Below are positions 1 through 5,700 of a DNA stretch of 6,540 nucleotides, one piece after another. The stretch's first letter is position 1. Each line of letters begins with the position of its first letter. The DNA comes from an uncultured Eubacteriales bacterium (GTDB lineage Bacteria > Bacillota > Clostridia > Christensenellales > CAG-917), in the NCBI GenBank assembly GCA_900547975.1, contig URIX01000064.1, positions 1-6,540 of the forward strand, read 5' to 3'. Below the pieces are notes generated by a model that ran no database searches, was not told the origin of the DNA, and saw only the letters and a list, made by a program, of their open reading frames with translations. The position numbers were made by a program, and so were the translations under genes.

Positions 1-196
1 TGGCACACGCCAACGCCTGTTTAGTGCTGCTGCGGTCAAGCTCTGACACGGTTCGCAGTATGACATTGCACGGGACCTTGCTATCAACGCTCCTTGCACC
101 GTGCAGCCAACCATATCAAAGACCTCGGACGGCGTTCGACACTACTATTGCGGATTGTAGTTTACAGGGCACCGCAAGCTCCCCGTCTAGCACAGT
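1..196 (-). ncRNA. ffs: Signal recognition particle RNA, long Gram-positive form (3' end beyond window)
   Basis: This is the RNA scaffold of the signal recognition particle, which binds Ffh and targets ribosomes making membrane and secreted proteins. On the minus strand the RNA begins near 196 with GTGCTAGACGGGGAG, then GCGGTGCCCTGTAA, the characteristic start of the Alu domain in large bacterial SRP RNAs, with the UGUAA loop motif at 162-166. The S-domain apical hairpin is seen at about 23-50: UCAG (43-46) and AGCAG (27-31) face each other as in the Ffh-binding symmetric loop. The 11 nt between them read AGCUUGACCGC rather than the usual GUCCGGAAGGA. Known long forms are about 260-280 nt, so some 70 nt of the 3' arm lie left of the window. 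It has its own promoter and is insulated from the upstream ABC operon by a terminator. The assignment rests on recognised conserved segments, not a covariance search. Confidence 0.9.
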
Positions 197-202
197 ACGT
201 TT

Positions 203-231
203 ATTATAACATTTGTACTTTCATTTTGCAA
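203..231 (-). promoter_or_regulatory. Promoter of the SRP RNA
   Basis: On the minus strand TTGCAA (226-231) is followed after exactly 17 bp by a perfect TATAAT (203-208). The predicted transcription start at about 196 coincides with the expected 5' end of the SRP RNA. The consensus -10 box and optimal spacing fit a constitutively strong stable-RNA promoter. Confidence 0.75.
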
Positions 232-257
232 CAAGAAAAACGTATCAGTTTTCGATG

Positions 258-288
258 TAAAAAAATCGCCGTTTTTCGACGATTTTTT
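258..288 (-). terminator. Bidirectional intrinsic terminator after the ABC operon
   Basis: An inverted repeat has arms at 259-271 and 277-288 and a 5-nt loop (272-276). In the minus-strand RNA the core ATCGUCG pairs with CGGCGAU (one G-U pair) around an AAAAA loop and is followed by a run of seven U. The flanking A and T runs extend the stem to about 12 bp. The plus strand also carries a T run, so the element could stop transcription both ways. It lies about 135 nt past the permease stop codon and just upstream of the SRP RNA promoter, separating the two units. Between 289 and 422 I see only a weak 5-bp hairpin without a T run, so the operon probably has a 3' untranslated tail of about 135-165 nt. 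Confidence 0.8.
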
Positions 289-422
289 GTGCTTTTATGC
301 GATTTTTAAGCCGATTTTTGTGATCTGCAACGTTCTCTTTGTATAATTTGCGTTGCTTATCTGTTTGCCGTGTTTTTTTGATAGTCTGCGCCGTATGCGT
401 TTTGTCGCTTAAACGCTCGGCG

Positions 423-1256
423 TTATTTTATATCGCGCTTTTCAAACGTGAAGTAGCCTATAAGCGTCGAAGCGACCGTGTAAACGACAGGCATAACGGT
501 TGCGGCGGCTATTTGTGCGGTTGAGAGTTTTCCTTCTATTGTCGCTATGCCCATTTGTTGCAAGGGAAGGAAAATGGTCCAGTCAAGTTTTGTTCCGCTT
601 GTATCGCTGACGCTCAAAACCGTTTCTATTATGCTTACGAGTATTCCGAGAAGCAGATAGGACGCAATGCTTGTTGCAAGCGCCGTTCCGCTCGAACGGC
701 ATAGGAAGTTTATCATCACAAACAACGATACGCTTGCGATACCTGCAAGAAGTTGCAGAGCGAAGTTGCGCATAAGCGTGCCGAATTTTGCACCTGTAAA
801 TCCGCCGGGGCTTCCGCTGATTGCATAGAATATTCCGCTTACGAGCAGGGCAAAACAGACGTAGAACACAAAAAGACATATAAGCGATAGCCATTTTGAA
901 AAATATGTGTTTGCGCGCTTTGCTCCTCTTGCGGTTGTCAGTGCGATATATCCGCAAGAAAAGTCTTTGCCGATAAAAATGCAAGCGACGATAGCAATGA
1001 AAAGTTCGACGTTGGCAACCGACGACGAGCCGTACAGTAAGTTTGTTATCAAAGAATCCATAAACTGTATCGTGCCGTCCATATCGGGCGCTTGTTCGGG
1101 CGTTTGATTTTCGATAATTTTTATGCCTATCCAATAAATTGCAAAAGTTAAGAAGATAAGCGTAAACATAATTATCAAAGATATCCAAACGCTTTTGAGT
1201 TTTTTCAATCTGTAAACATCGCCGTTCAAGGTCATAGCAAACGAATTATTGTTCAT
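423..1256 (-). CDS. ABC-2 type transporter permease subunit
   Basis: This 277-residue membrane protein is the probable permease partner of the ATPase encoded just upstream. Six hydrophobic segments are visible, at about residues 23-47, 80-97, 122-146, 165-187, 191-215 and 248-270. Between segments 2 and 3 lies a polar stretch with FIGKDFSCG and ARGAKR (about 94-114), typical of the cytoplasmic loop of ABC-2 permeases in the BcrB/lantibiotic-immunity group, where the ATPase docks. There is no signal peptide. The short N-terminus before segment 1 is basic, and the C-terminus ends in charged FEKRDIK. The start is supported by GGGAGG at 1265-1270, 8 nt before the ATG. The gene overlaps the ATPase by 11 bases, so the two are probably co-transcribed and translationally coupled. 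Family knowledge suggests export of, or protection from, a peptide or other amphipathic compound; the substrate cannot be read from the sequence. Confidence 0.9.
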   Translation of the reverse strand: MNNNSFAMTLNGDVYRLKKLKSVWISLIIMFTLIFLTFAIYWIGIKIIENQTPEQAPDMDGTIQFMDSLITNLLYGSSSVANVELFIAIVACIFIGKDFSCGYIALTTARGAKRANTYFSKWLSLICLFVFYVCFALLVSGIFYAISGSPGGFTGAKFGTLMRNFALQLLAGIASVSLFVMINFLCRSSGTALATSIASYLLLGILVSIIETVLSVSDTSGTKLDWTIFLPLQQMGIATIEGKLSTAQIAAATVMPVVYTVASTLIGYFTFEKRDIK

Positions 1257-2169
1257 TTTTTATACCTCCCATAAGCGAAATAAAGGTGGATTCCAAATCG
1301 CCTTGACAAGAGTTTATGTTCAAAACGGTAACGTTGGCGTCGCTGAACATCTTTGCGACTTGCGGAATATCCTTTGACAGGTCGTAGAGTGCAATGGTGT
1401 TGTAGGGAAGAATCTCGAAATCGTGCGCGTGATAGTTTTCAACCACGACGTTGAGCGCGATTTTCAAATCGTCCACCACGACTTTGATGTACGGTCTGCA
1501 AAGTTCTTCGAGGTCGCTTTGGCGCATTTCCTTTACGAGTTTTCCTCCTTCGATGACGCCGTAGCAAGTTGCGAGTTTTTGAAGTTCGGCAAGCAAGTGC
1601 GAGGATATTAGGATAGTCACGCCGTCGTCTTTGTTGAGCCTTTGCAAAAGTTCTCTGACTTCGAAGATTCCCGTCGGGTCGAGACCGTTTACGGGTTCGT
1701 CGAGAATGAGAATGCTCGGATCGCCCACGAGTGCGACGGCGATTGCGAGACGTTGCTTCATACCGAGAGAATAGTTTTTGACTTTTGCGGGGTTGTTTGG
1801 ATCGAGTCCGACCTTGTGAAGAATATCTTTGAGTTTTTCCTCGTTGGTGATTCCGAGCGAGTAACCCATAGACTTCATATTTTCAAGAGCGGTGAGATGA
1901 GTCGATAGGGCAGGGGAATCCACGATGGAACCTATTTTTTTGCGCTCGTACGCGAGTGCGTCCGCGCCCGAAGCGCCGTTGATTCTGACTTCGCCGCTCG
2001 TGGGTTTTGCAAGGCCCAAAAGAATTCTGATAAGCGTGGTTTTGCCTGCGCCGTTTCTTCCGACAAGACCGTATATGTCTCCCTCGCGAACGGTGATGCT
2101 CACGTCGTCGAGTACGACTTTGTTTTTGCCGTACTTTTTTGTCAAGTGTGACGTTTCAAAAACGTTCAT
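1246..2169 (-). CDS. ABC transporter ATP-binding protein, BcrA/lantibiotic-immunity-like
   Basis: This is the 307-residue ATPase that powers the adjacent permease on the cytoplasmic membrane face. All nucleotide-binding motifs are present: Walker A GRNGAGKT (37-44), signature YSLGMKQR (133-140), Walker B ILILDEP (153-159), D-loop NGLDP (161-165) and H-loop SSH (189-191). The Q-loop position carries Asp in IGSIVDSP (79-86), as in the BcrA-like group where an acidic residue replaces Gln, and the signature is SLGMK rather than LSGGQ. These traits, together with a variable C-terminal domain of about 85 residues (roughly 220-307), match ATPases of bacitracin and lantibiotic self-protection exporters, though most family members have unknown substrates. 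Start: ATG at 2167-2169, with AGAGGT at 2175-2180 five nt upstream. It is the first gene of a two-gene operon. No regulator or two-component system is adjacent inside the window. Confidence 0.95.
   Translation of the reverse strand: MNVFETSHLTKKYGKNKVVLDDVSITVREGDIYGLVGRNGAGKTTLIRILLGLAKPTSGEVRINGASGADALAYERKKIGSIVDSPALSTHLTALENMKSMGYSLGITNEEKLKDILHKVGLDPNNPAKVKNYSLGMKQRLAIAVALVGDPSILILDEPVNGLDPTGIFEVRELLQRLNKDDGVTILISSHLLAELQKLATCYGVIEGGKLVKEMRQSDLEELCRPYIKVVVDDLKIALNVVVENYHAHDFEILPYNTIALYDLSKDIPQVAKMFSDANVTVLNINSCQGDLESTFISLMGGIKNEQ
1265..1270 (-). promoter_or_regulatory. Ribosome binding site of the permease, inside the ATPase gene
   Basis: GGGAGG on the minus strand lies 8 nt before the permease ATG and within the last codons of the ATPase gene. 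It supports the start that overlaps the ATPase stop by 11 bases. Confidence 0.8.
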
Positions 2170-2197
2170 TGTTTACCTCTGTTTTGTTGATGCGTAC

Positions 2198-2225
2198 ATT
2201 ATAACACATTTTGAAGTGTTGTCCA
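2198..2225 (-). promoter_or_regulatory. Promoter of the ABC transporter operon
   Basis: On the minus strand TGGACA (2220-2225, 5 of 6 matches to TTGACA) is followed after 16 bp by TATAAT (2198-2203). TG two bases upstream makes it an extended -10 (TGTTATAAT). The predicted start is near 2191, giving a leader of about 20 nt that contains the AGAGGT ribosome binding site. The spacer and the -10 and -35 edges hold a small inverted repeat, AACAC (2203-2207) and GTGTT (2216-2220), which could be a repressor site; that part is inference. Confidence 0.72.
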
Positions 2226-2247
2226 TATTTGTTCGTGTTGACTCGAA

Positions 2248-2268
2248 ACATTAATAACGTTTTAATGT
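2248..2268. repeat. Inverted repeat upstream of the ABC operon promoter
   Basis: ACATTAA (2248-2254) and TTAATGT (2262-2268) form a perfect 7-bp inverted repeat around a 7-bp centre, 22 bp upstream of the -35 box of the ABC operon. The position and the 21-bp size fit a dimeric regulator site. The AT-rich composition makes chance occurrence possible. Confidence 0.4.
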
Positions 2269-2293
2269 ACATTTGCTCAAAAATCGCAATGTA

Positions 2294-2304
2294 CACGAAT
2301 CGTA
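2294..2304. promoter_or_regulatory. Operator-like palindrome, copy A
   Basis: CACGAATCGTA has the core ACGA-A-TCGT, a perfect palindrome of 4+4 with a single centre base. It touches the minus-strand TATAAT at 2304-2309. Copy B lies 27 bp away centre to centre. No known regulator is assigned. Confidence 0.5.
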
Positions 2305-2320
2305 TTATAATAAAACGCAA

Positions 2321-2331
2321 TACGAATCGTG
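2321..2331. promoter_or_regulatory. Operator-like palindrome, copy B
   Basis: TACGAATCGTG has the same ACGAATCGT core as copy A. It and its flanks match copy A in inverted orientation at 14 of 15 positions. It would cover the -35 area of a leftward promoter using the TATAAT at 2304-2309. Confidence 0.5.
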
Positions 2332-2415
2332 TATTGTTTTGCATTACAAATTCCTTAAAACGACAATATTATTCACAAAATATCCCTATATTAAGTCAAA
2401 ACTGCGGCATTTTCG

Positions 2416-2426
2416 CACGAAACGTG
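2416..2426. promoter_or_regulatory. Operator-like palindrome, copy C
   Basis: CACGAAACGTG is a perfect CACG/CGTG palindrome with an AAA centre. Its centre is 21 bp, two helical turns, from that of copy D, so proteins bound at both would sit on the same DNA face. Confidence 0.5.
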
Positions 2427-2435
2427 TATTCTATG

Positions 2436-2448
2436 ACACGATACGTGT
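2436..2448. promoter_or_regulatory. Operator-like palindrome, copy D
   Basis: ACACGATACGTGT is a perfect 5+5 palindrome with an ATA centre, and is the most symmetrical of the four copies. It lies about 40 bp past the 3' end of the tRNA-Gly terminator. Confidence 0.5.
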
Positions 2449-2484
2449 TACAATCTGCTTTACAAAAGCGAGCGAAATGAGAAA

Positions 2485-2509
2485 CAAAAAAGGCACTCCG
2501 AAGAGTGCC
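2485..2509 (-). terminator. Intrinsic terminator of tRNA-Gly
   Basis: On the minus strand GGCACTC (2503-2509) pairs perfectly with GAGTGCC (2492-2498) around a stable TTCG loop (2499-2502), followed by a T run at 2485-2491. It begins only 2 nt after the encoded CCA, so the tRNA is a single-gene transcript. Confidence 0.92.
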
Positions 2510-2511
2510 GT

Positions 2512-2585
2512 TGGAGCGGGCGATGAGAATCGAACTCACGACTAAAGCTTGGGAAGCTTTCGTTTTGCCATTAAACTACGCCCGC
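2512..2585 (-). tRNA. tRNA-Gly (anticodon CCC)
   Basis: This tRNA delivers glycine to GGG codons. It folds into a complete cloverleaf. The acceptor stem GCGGGCG pairs with CGCCCGC. The D-loop region is GTTTAATGGCAAAAC. The anticodon stem AAAGC/GCTTT encloses the loop TTCCCAA, with CCC at positions 34-36. The T arm GTGAG-TTCGATT-CTCAT follows. The discriminator base is U and CCA is encoded (2512-2514). There is no intron or degenerate stem. It has its own promoter and terminator. A CCC-anticodon tRNA-Gly normally works beside UCC and GCC isoacceptors encoded elsewhere. Confidence 0.98.
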
Positions 2586-2601
2586 GTTTAATTTGATTTT
2601 G

Positions 2602-2629
2602 ATTGTATCATTAATAGAGATTTTGTCAA
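2602..2629 (-). promoter_or_regulatory. Promoter of tRNA-Gly
   Basis: On the minus strand a perfect TTGACA (2624-2629) is followed after 16 bp by TACAAT (2602-2607), with TG two bases upstream forming an extended -10 (TGATACAAT). The start is predicted near 2595, about 10 nt before the mature tRNA 5' end. Confidence 0.82.
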
Positions 2630-2648
2630 TCGTTTTGGTGACTTTGAG

Positions 2649-2668
2649 GCAAAACGGTTGCGTTTTGC
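2649..2668. repeat. 20-bp perfect inverted repeat between the divergent tRNA and ileS promoters
   Basis: GCAAAACG (2649-2656) and CGTTTTGC (2661-2668) are perfect 8-bp arms around GTTG. A third copy, CGTTTTG (2631-2637), can pair with the left arm instead, across a 12-nt spacer. The palindrome overlaps the likely ileS -35 region and lies 20 bp upstream of the tRNA -35 box, so it is well placed to act as a DNA site on one or both promoters. Since it precedes the predicted ileS start of transcription, it is probably not an RNA leader structure. Confidence 0.5.
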
Positions 2669-2686
2669 ATTGATTTAGATTATACT
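2658..2686 (+). promoter_or_regulatory. Probable promoter of ileS
   Basis: TTGCGT (2658-2663) is followed after 17 bp by TATACT (2681-2686, 5 of 6 matches to TATAAT). This gives a start near 2693 and a leader of only about 30 nt. An alternative pair is TTGCAT (2665-2670), 16 bp, TATAAA (2687-2692), with a start near 2699. Either way there is no room for a T-box riboswitch. Confidence 0.55.
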
Positions 2687-2711
2687 TATAAAATCTATAA
2701 ATGATTACAAT

Positions 2712-2716
2712 AGAGG
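2712..2716 (+). promoter_or_regulatory. Ribosome binding site deciding the ileS start
   Basis: AGAGG lies 5 nt before the ATG at 2722. The in-frame ATG at 2701 has no Shine-Dalgarno sequence upstream and would add seven residues (MITIEAT) before the conserved N-terminus MYKPVETN. The ATG at 2722 is therefore preferred. Confidence 0.8.
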
Positions 2717-2721
2717 CAACT

Positions 2722-5700
2722 ATGTACAAACCTGTTGAAACAAATCTCAATTTCGTTGACCGCGAAAAAGAGGTTCTCGATTTCTGGAAGCAAGAGAATA
2801 TTTTTGAAAAGAGCGTCAAAAAGAACGAGGGCAATCCCGAGTTCAGTTTTTACGACGGTCCTCCTACCGCAAACGGCAAGCCGCATATCGGACACATTCT
2901 TACTCGCGTCATGAAGGACATTATTCCTCGCTACAAAACGATGAAGGGTTATCACGTCTTGCGCAAAGCGGGTTGGGACACTCACGGTCTGCCCGTCGAA
3001 CTCGAAGTTGAAAAGCAACTCGGCATTGACGGTAAGCAAGAGATTGAAAAATACGGCATCGAGCCTTTTATAAAGAAATGTAAAGAATCCGTGTGGAAGT
3101 ACACGGACGAGTGGCAAAAGATGTCCGACCGTATCGGTTACTGGGCGGATATGAAAAATCCCTATATCACCTACGACAACAACTACATCGAGTCGGTGTG
3201 GTGGGCAATCAAGCAAATGGCGGACAAGGGACTTATCTACAAAGGCTACAAAATCGTGCCGTATTGCCCTCGTTGCGGAACGGCTCTTTCCTCTCACGAA
3301 GTTGCGCAAGGCTACAAGGATGTCGAGGAAACTTCCGTATTCGTCAAATTTAAGGTTAAAGGCGAAGAAAACACCTATTTCCTTGCTTGGACAACCACGC
3401 CTTGGACGCTTCCGTCGAACGTCGCTCTTTGTATGAACGCAAAAGAGGATTACACGAAGATTAAAGTCGGCGACGAATTCCTTATTCTCGCAGACGCACT
3501 CGTTCCGTCGATTTTCAAGGACGAAGCGGAATACGTCAAAGTGGACACAAAGAAAGGCTCTGATTACGAATACGTCGAATACGAACCGCTTTTCGATTAC
3601 GAAACGGGTGCGAAAGAAAAGGCGTATTTTGTCACCAACGACTCATACGTCACTCTTACCGACGGCACGGGTATCGTTCACATCGCACCGGCATTCGGCG
3701 AGGACGACAGCAAAGTCGGCAAAAAATACCATTTGCCTTTCGTGCAAATGGTTGACGACAGAGGCAGATTCAAAGACGCCGTATACGATTTCAAGGGCTT
3801 GTTCTGCAAGGACGCAGACAAATATATCATCGAAAAACTCAAAGGCGAAAACAAACTTTTCAAAACTTTGAAATTCACGCACAGTTATCCGTTCTGCTGG
3901 CGTTGCGACACTCCGCTTCTTTACTACGCTCGTTCGAGTTGGTTTGTAAAGATGACCGCGGTCAAAGAGCAGTTGCTCGCGTCAAACGATTCGGTGAACT
4001 GGATGCCCGAAACCATCAAAAACGGCAGAATGGGCAACTTCCTCGAAAACGTCATCGACTGGGGTATTTCTCGTGAAAGATACTGGGGCACGCCGCTTCC
4101 CATTTGGGTTTGCAACAAGTGCGGAAAGGTGCACGTCATCGGCTCTCGCGAGGAATTGCGCGAAAAAGCGCACCTCGACCGCGACGTGGAATTGCACCGT
4201 CCCTATATCGACGAAGTGAAGTGGGAGTGCGAGTGCGGCGGCGAGATGGTACGCACACCCGAAGTGTTGGACTGCTGGTTCGACTCGGGTTCTATGCCCT
4301 TTGCGCAATGGCACTATCCGTTTGAAAACAAAGAAATTTTCGAAAAAGTTTTCCCTGCGGACTTCATTTCCGAAGCGGTCGACCAAACGAGAGGTTGGTT
4401 CTACACGCTTCTTGCGGTCAGCACCGTGCTTTTCGGTCGCGCGCCGTTCAAAAACTGTATCGTGCTCGGTCACGTCAACGACAAAGACGGCGTGAAGATG
4501 TCCAAGCACAAGGGCAACGTCGTAGATCCGTGGACAGTGCTTGACAAACAGGGCGCAGACGCTACGAGATGGTATTTCTACACCACGAGCGCGCCGTGGC
4601 TTCCGTCGAGATTCCACGCCGACGCGGTGAGCGAATCCCAACGCAAGTTTATGGGTACGCTTTGGAATACGTACGCGTTCTTCGTTTTGTACGCCGAAAT
4701 CGACAAATTCAATCCGGCAGAGCATAAACTCGAAGACCAAAAACTCACGATTATGGACAGATGGATTCTTTCCTGCCTCAACACGCTCATCAAGACAGTT
4801 GACGAGGGATTGAATCAATACAAAATCACCGAAACTTCGCGCGCTATCGCGGAATTCGTTGACAACCTTTCCAACTGGTACGTACGCCGTTCGCGCGAGC
4901 GTTTCTGGGGCAGCGAGATGTCAAAGAGCAAGGAAGCGGCGTATACGACCTTGTATACCGTGCTTTCTACGCTCTCGAAAATCCTTGCGCCGTACACGCC
5001 GTTTATGGCTGAAAGTATGTATCGCAACCTCGTTTGCAACTTCTATGCGGACGCACCCGAAAGCGTACATCTTTGCTCTTTCCCCGTTGCGGACGAGAAA
5101 TATATTGACGAGGAACTCGAAAACGGTATGGGCGACGTTCTCAAACTCGTCGTACTCGGCAGAGCGGCAAGAAACGCATCTAACCTCAAAAACAGACAAC
5201 CGCTTTCAAAACTTTTCTACAACGGCAGATACGAACTCTCAAACGACCTCAAAGAACTCGTCGAGAACGAACTCAACGTCAAGTCGGTCGAAGTTTCGGG
5301 CGACAGCAACGTGTTCGTAAGTTACGATTTGAAACCGCAACTTCGTACGCTCGGTCCCAAATACGGCAGTTTGCTCGGCAAAATCAGAGAGGTATTGCAG
5401 GCTCGCGCAAACGAAATCGTGTCGGCAATCAAATCTCACGGCTTGTTCAGAGCGGACGTCGAGGGCAGAGAAATCGAACTTTCAAAGGACGATTTGCTTA
5501 TCAGTATGAAGAACAAGGAAGGTTATTCGAGCGAAAGCGACGGCGAAACCACCGTAGTTTTGGATACGCAACTCACCGACGACCTCATTTTCGAGGGTGC
5601 GGAACGTGAAATCGTGTCCAAGATTCAGACGATGAGAAAGGAAGCGGGCTTCGAAGTGACCGACCATATCGTTGTGGGCTACAAGGCGGAAGGCGTTGCT

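Larger units (their letters stand above)
2287..2336. repeat. Long imperfect inverted repeat flanking a TATAAT box
   Basis: The left arm 2287-2306 and the right arm 2319-2336 are reverse complements, with one mismatch and a 2-nt bulge (17 of 18 right-arm bases pair), around a 12-nt loop (2307-2318). Each arm contains one copy of the CACGAATCGTG-like motif. A TATAAT is present at 2304-2309 on the minus strand and another at 2306-2311 on the plus strand, so both overlap the loop edge. There is no T run, so it does not look like a terminator. Confidence 0.6.
2226..2484. other. AT-rich intergenic region with operator-like sites, no gene
   Basis: I find no credible protein gene here. Open frames on both strands lack a ribosome binding site, and the longest plus-strand one (2273-2545) runs through the tRNA and ends in the translation typical of an antisense tRNA. 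The stretch contains four copies of an 11-bp near-palindrome, a long imperfect hairpin around a TATAAT box, and a separate 7-bp inverted repeat, each listed on its own. It separates the ABC operon promoter from the tRNA-Gly terminator, and all flanking annotated transcription in this part runs leftwards. Confidence 0.7.

Noticed and set aside
24..309. Short plus-strand open frames over the SRP RNA and its promoter
   Set aside because: They lie antisense to a well-supported structured RNA, have no ribosome binding site and show no domain-like sequence.
300..320. Direct repeat of CGATTTTTa/g (about 300-319) as a possible repeat element
   Set aside because: Only two short, T-rich copies next to the terminator arms, most likely low-complexity sequence.
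339..524. 61-codon plus-strand frame with a hydrophobic stretch
   Set aside because: It starts at a non-ATG codon without a Shine-Dalgarno sequence and runs antisense into the permease gene. The hydrophobicity is a by-product of the opposite strand.
583..1188. 201-codon minus-strand frame inside the permease gene
   Set aside because: It is an alternative frame of the permease, rich in Arg, Cys and Tyr, with no family resemblance. The overlapping permease frame has six membrane segments and a good start.
2287..2448. Possible CRISPR array or MITE formed by the repeated palindromes
   Set aside because: Repeats are only 11-15 bp, spacings are unequal (27, 95, 21 bp centre to centre), and there are no target-site duplications or cas genes. 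A multi-site operator fits better.
2273..2545. 90-codon plus-strand frame between the ABC operon and tRNA-Gly
   Set aside because: Its end, GDENRTHD, is the familiar spurious translation of the strand opposite a tRNA gene. The upstream part has no ribosome binding site and crosses the operator-like repeats.
2701..2721. Upstream in-frame ATG of ileS
   Set aside because: There is no Shine-Dalgarno sequence before it, and it would lie within a few nt of the predicted transcription start. AGAGG precedes the ATG at 2722, which begins the conserved MYKPVETN.
3982..4818. 278-codon minus-strand frame opposite ileS
   Set aside because: Long antisense frames arise here from the codon bias of ileS (few TTA, CTA or TCA codons). 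The translation is low-complexity (His/Arg/Val/Phe-rich) and matches no family I know, and the ileS frame is unambiguous.
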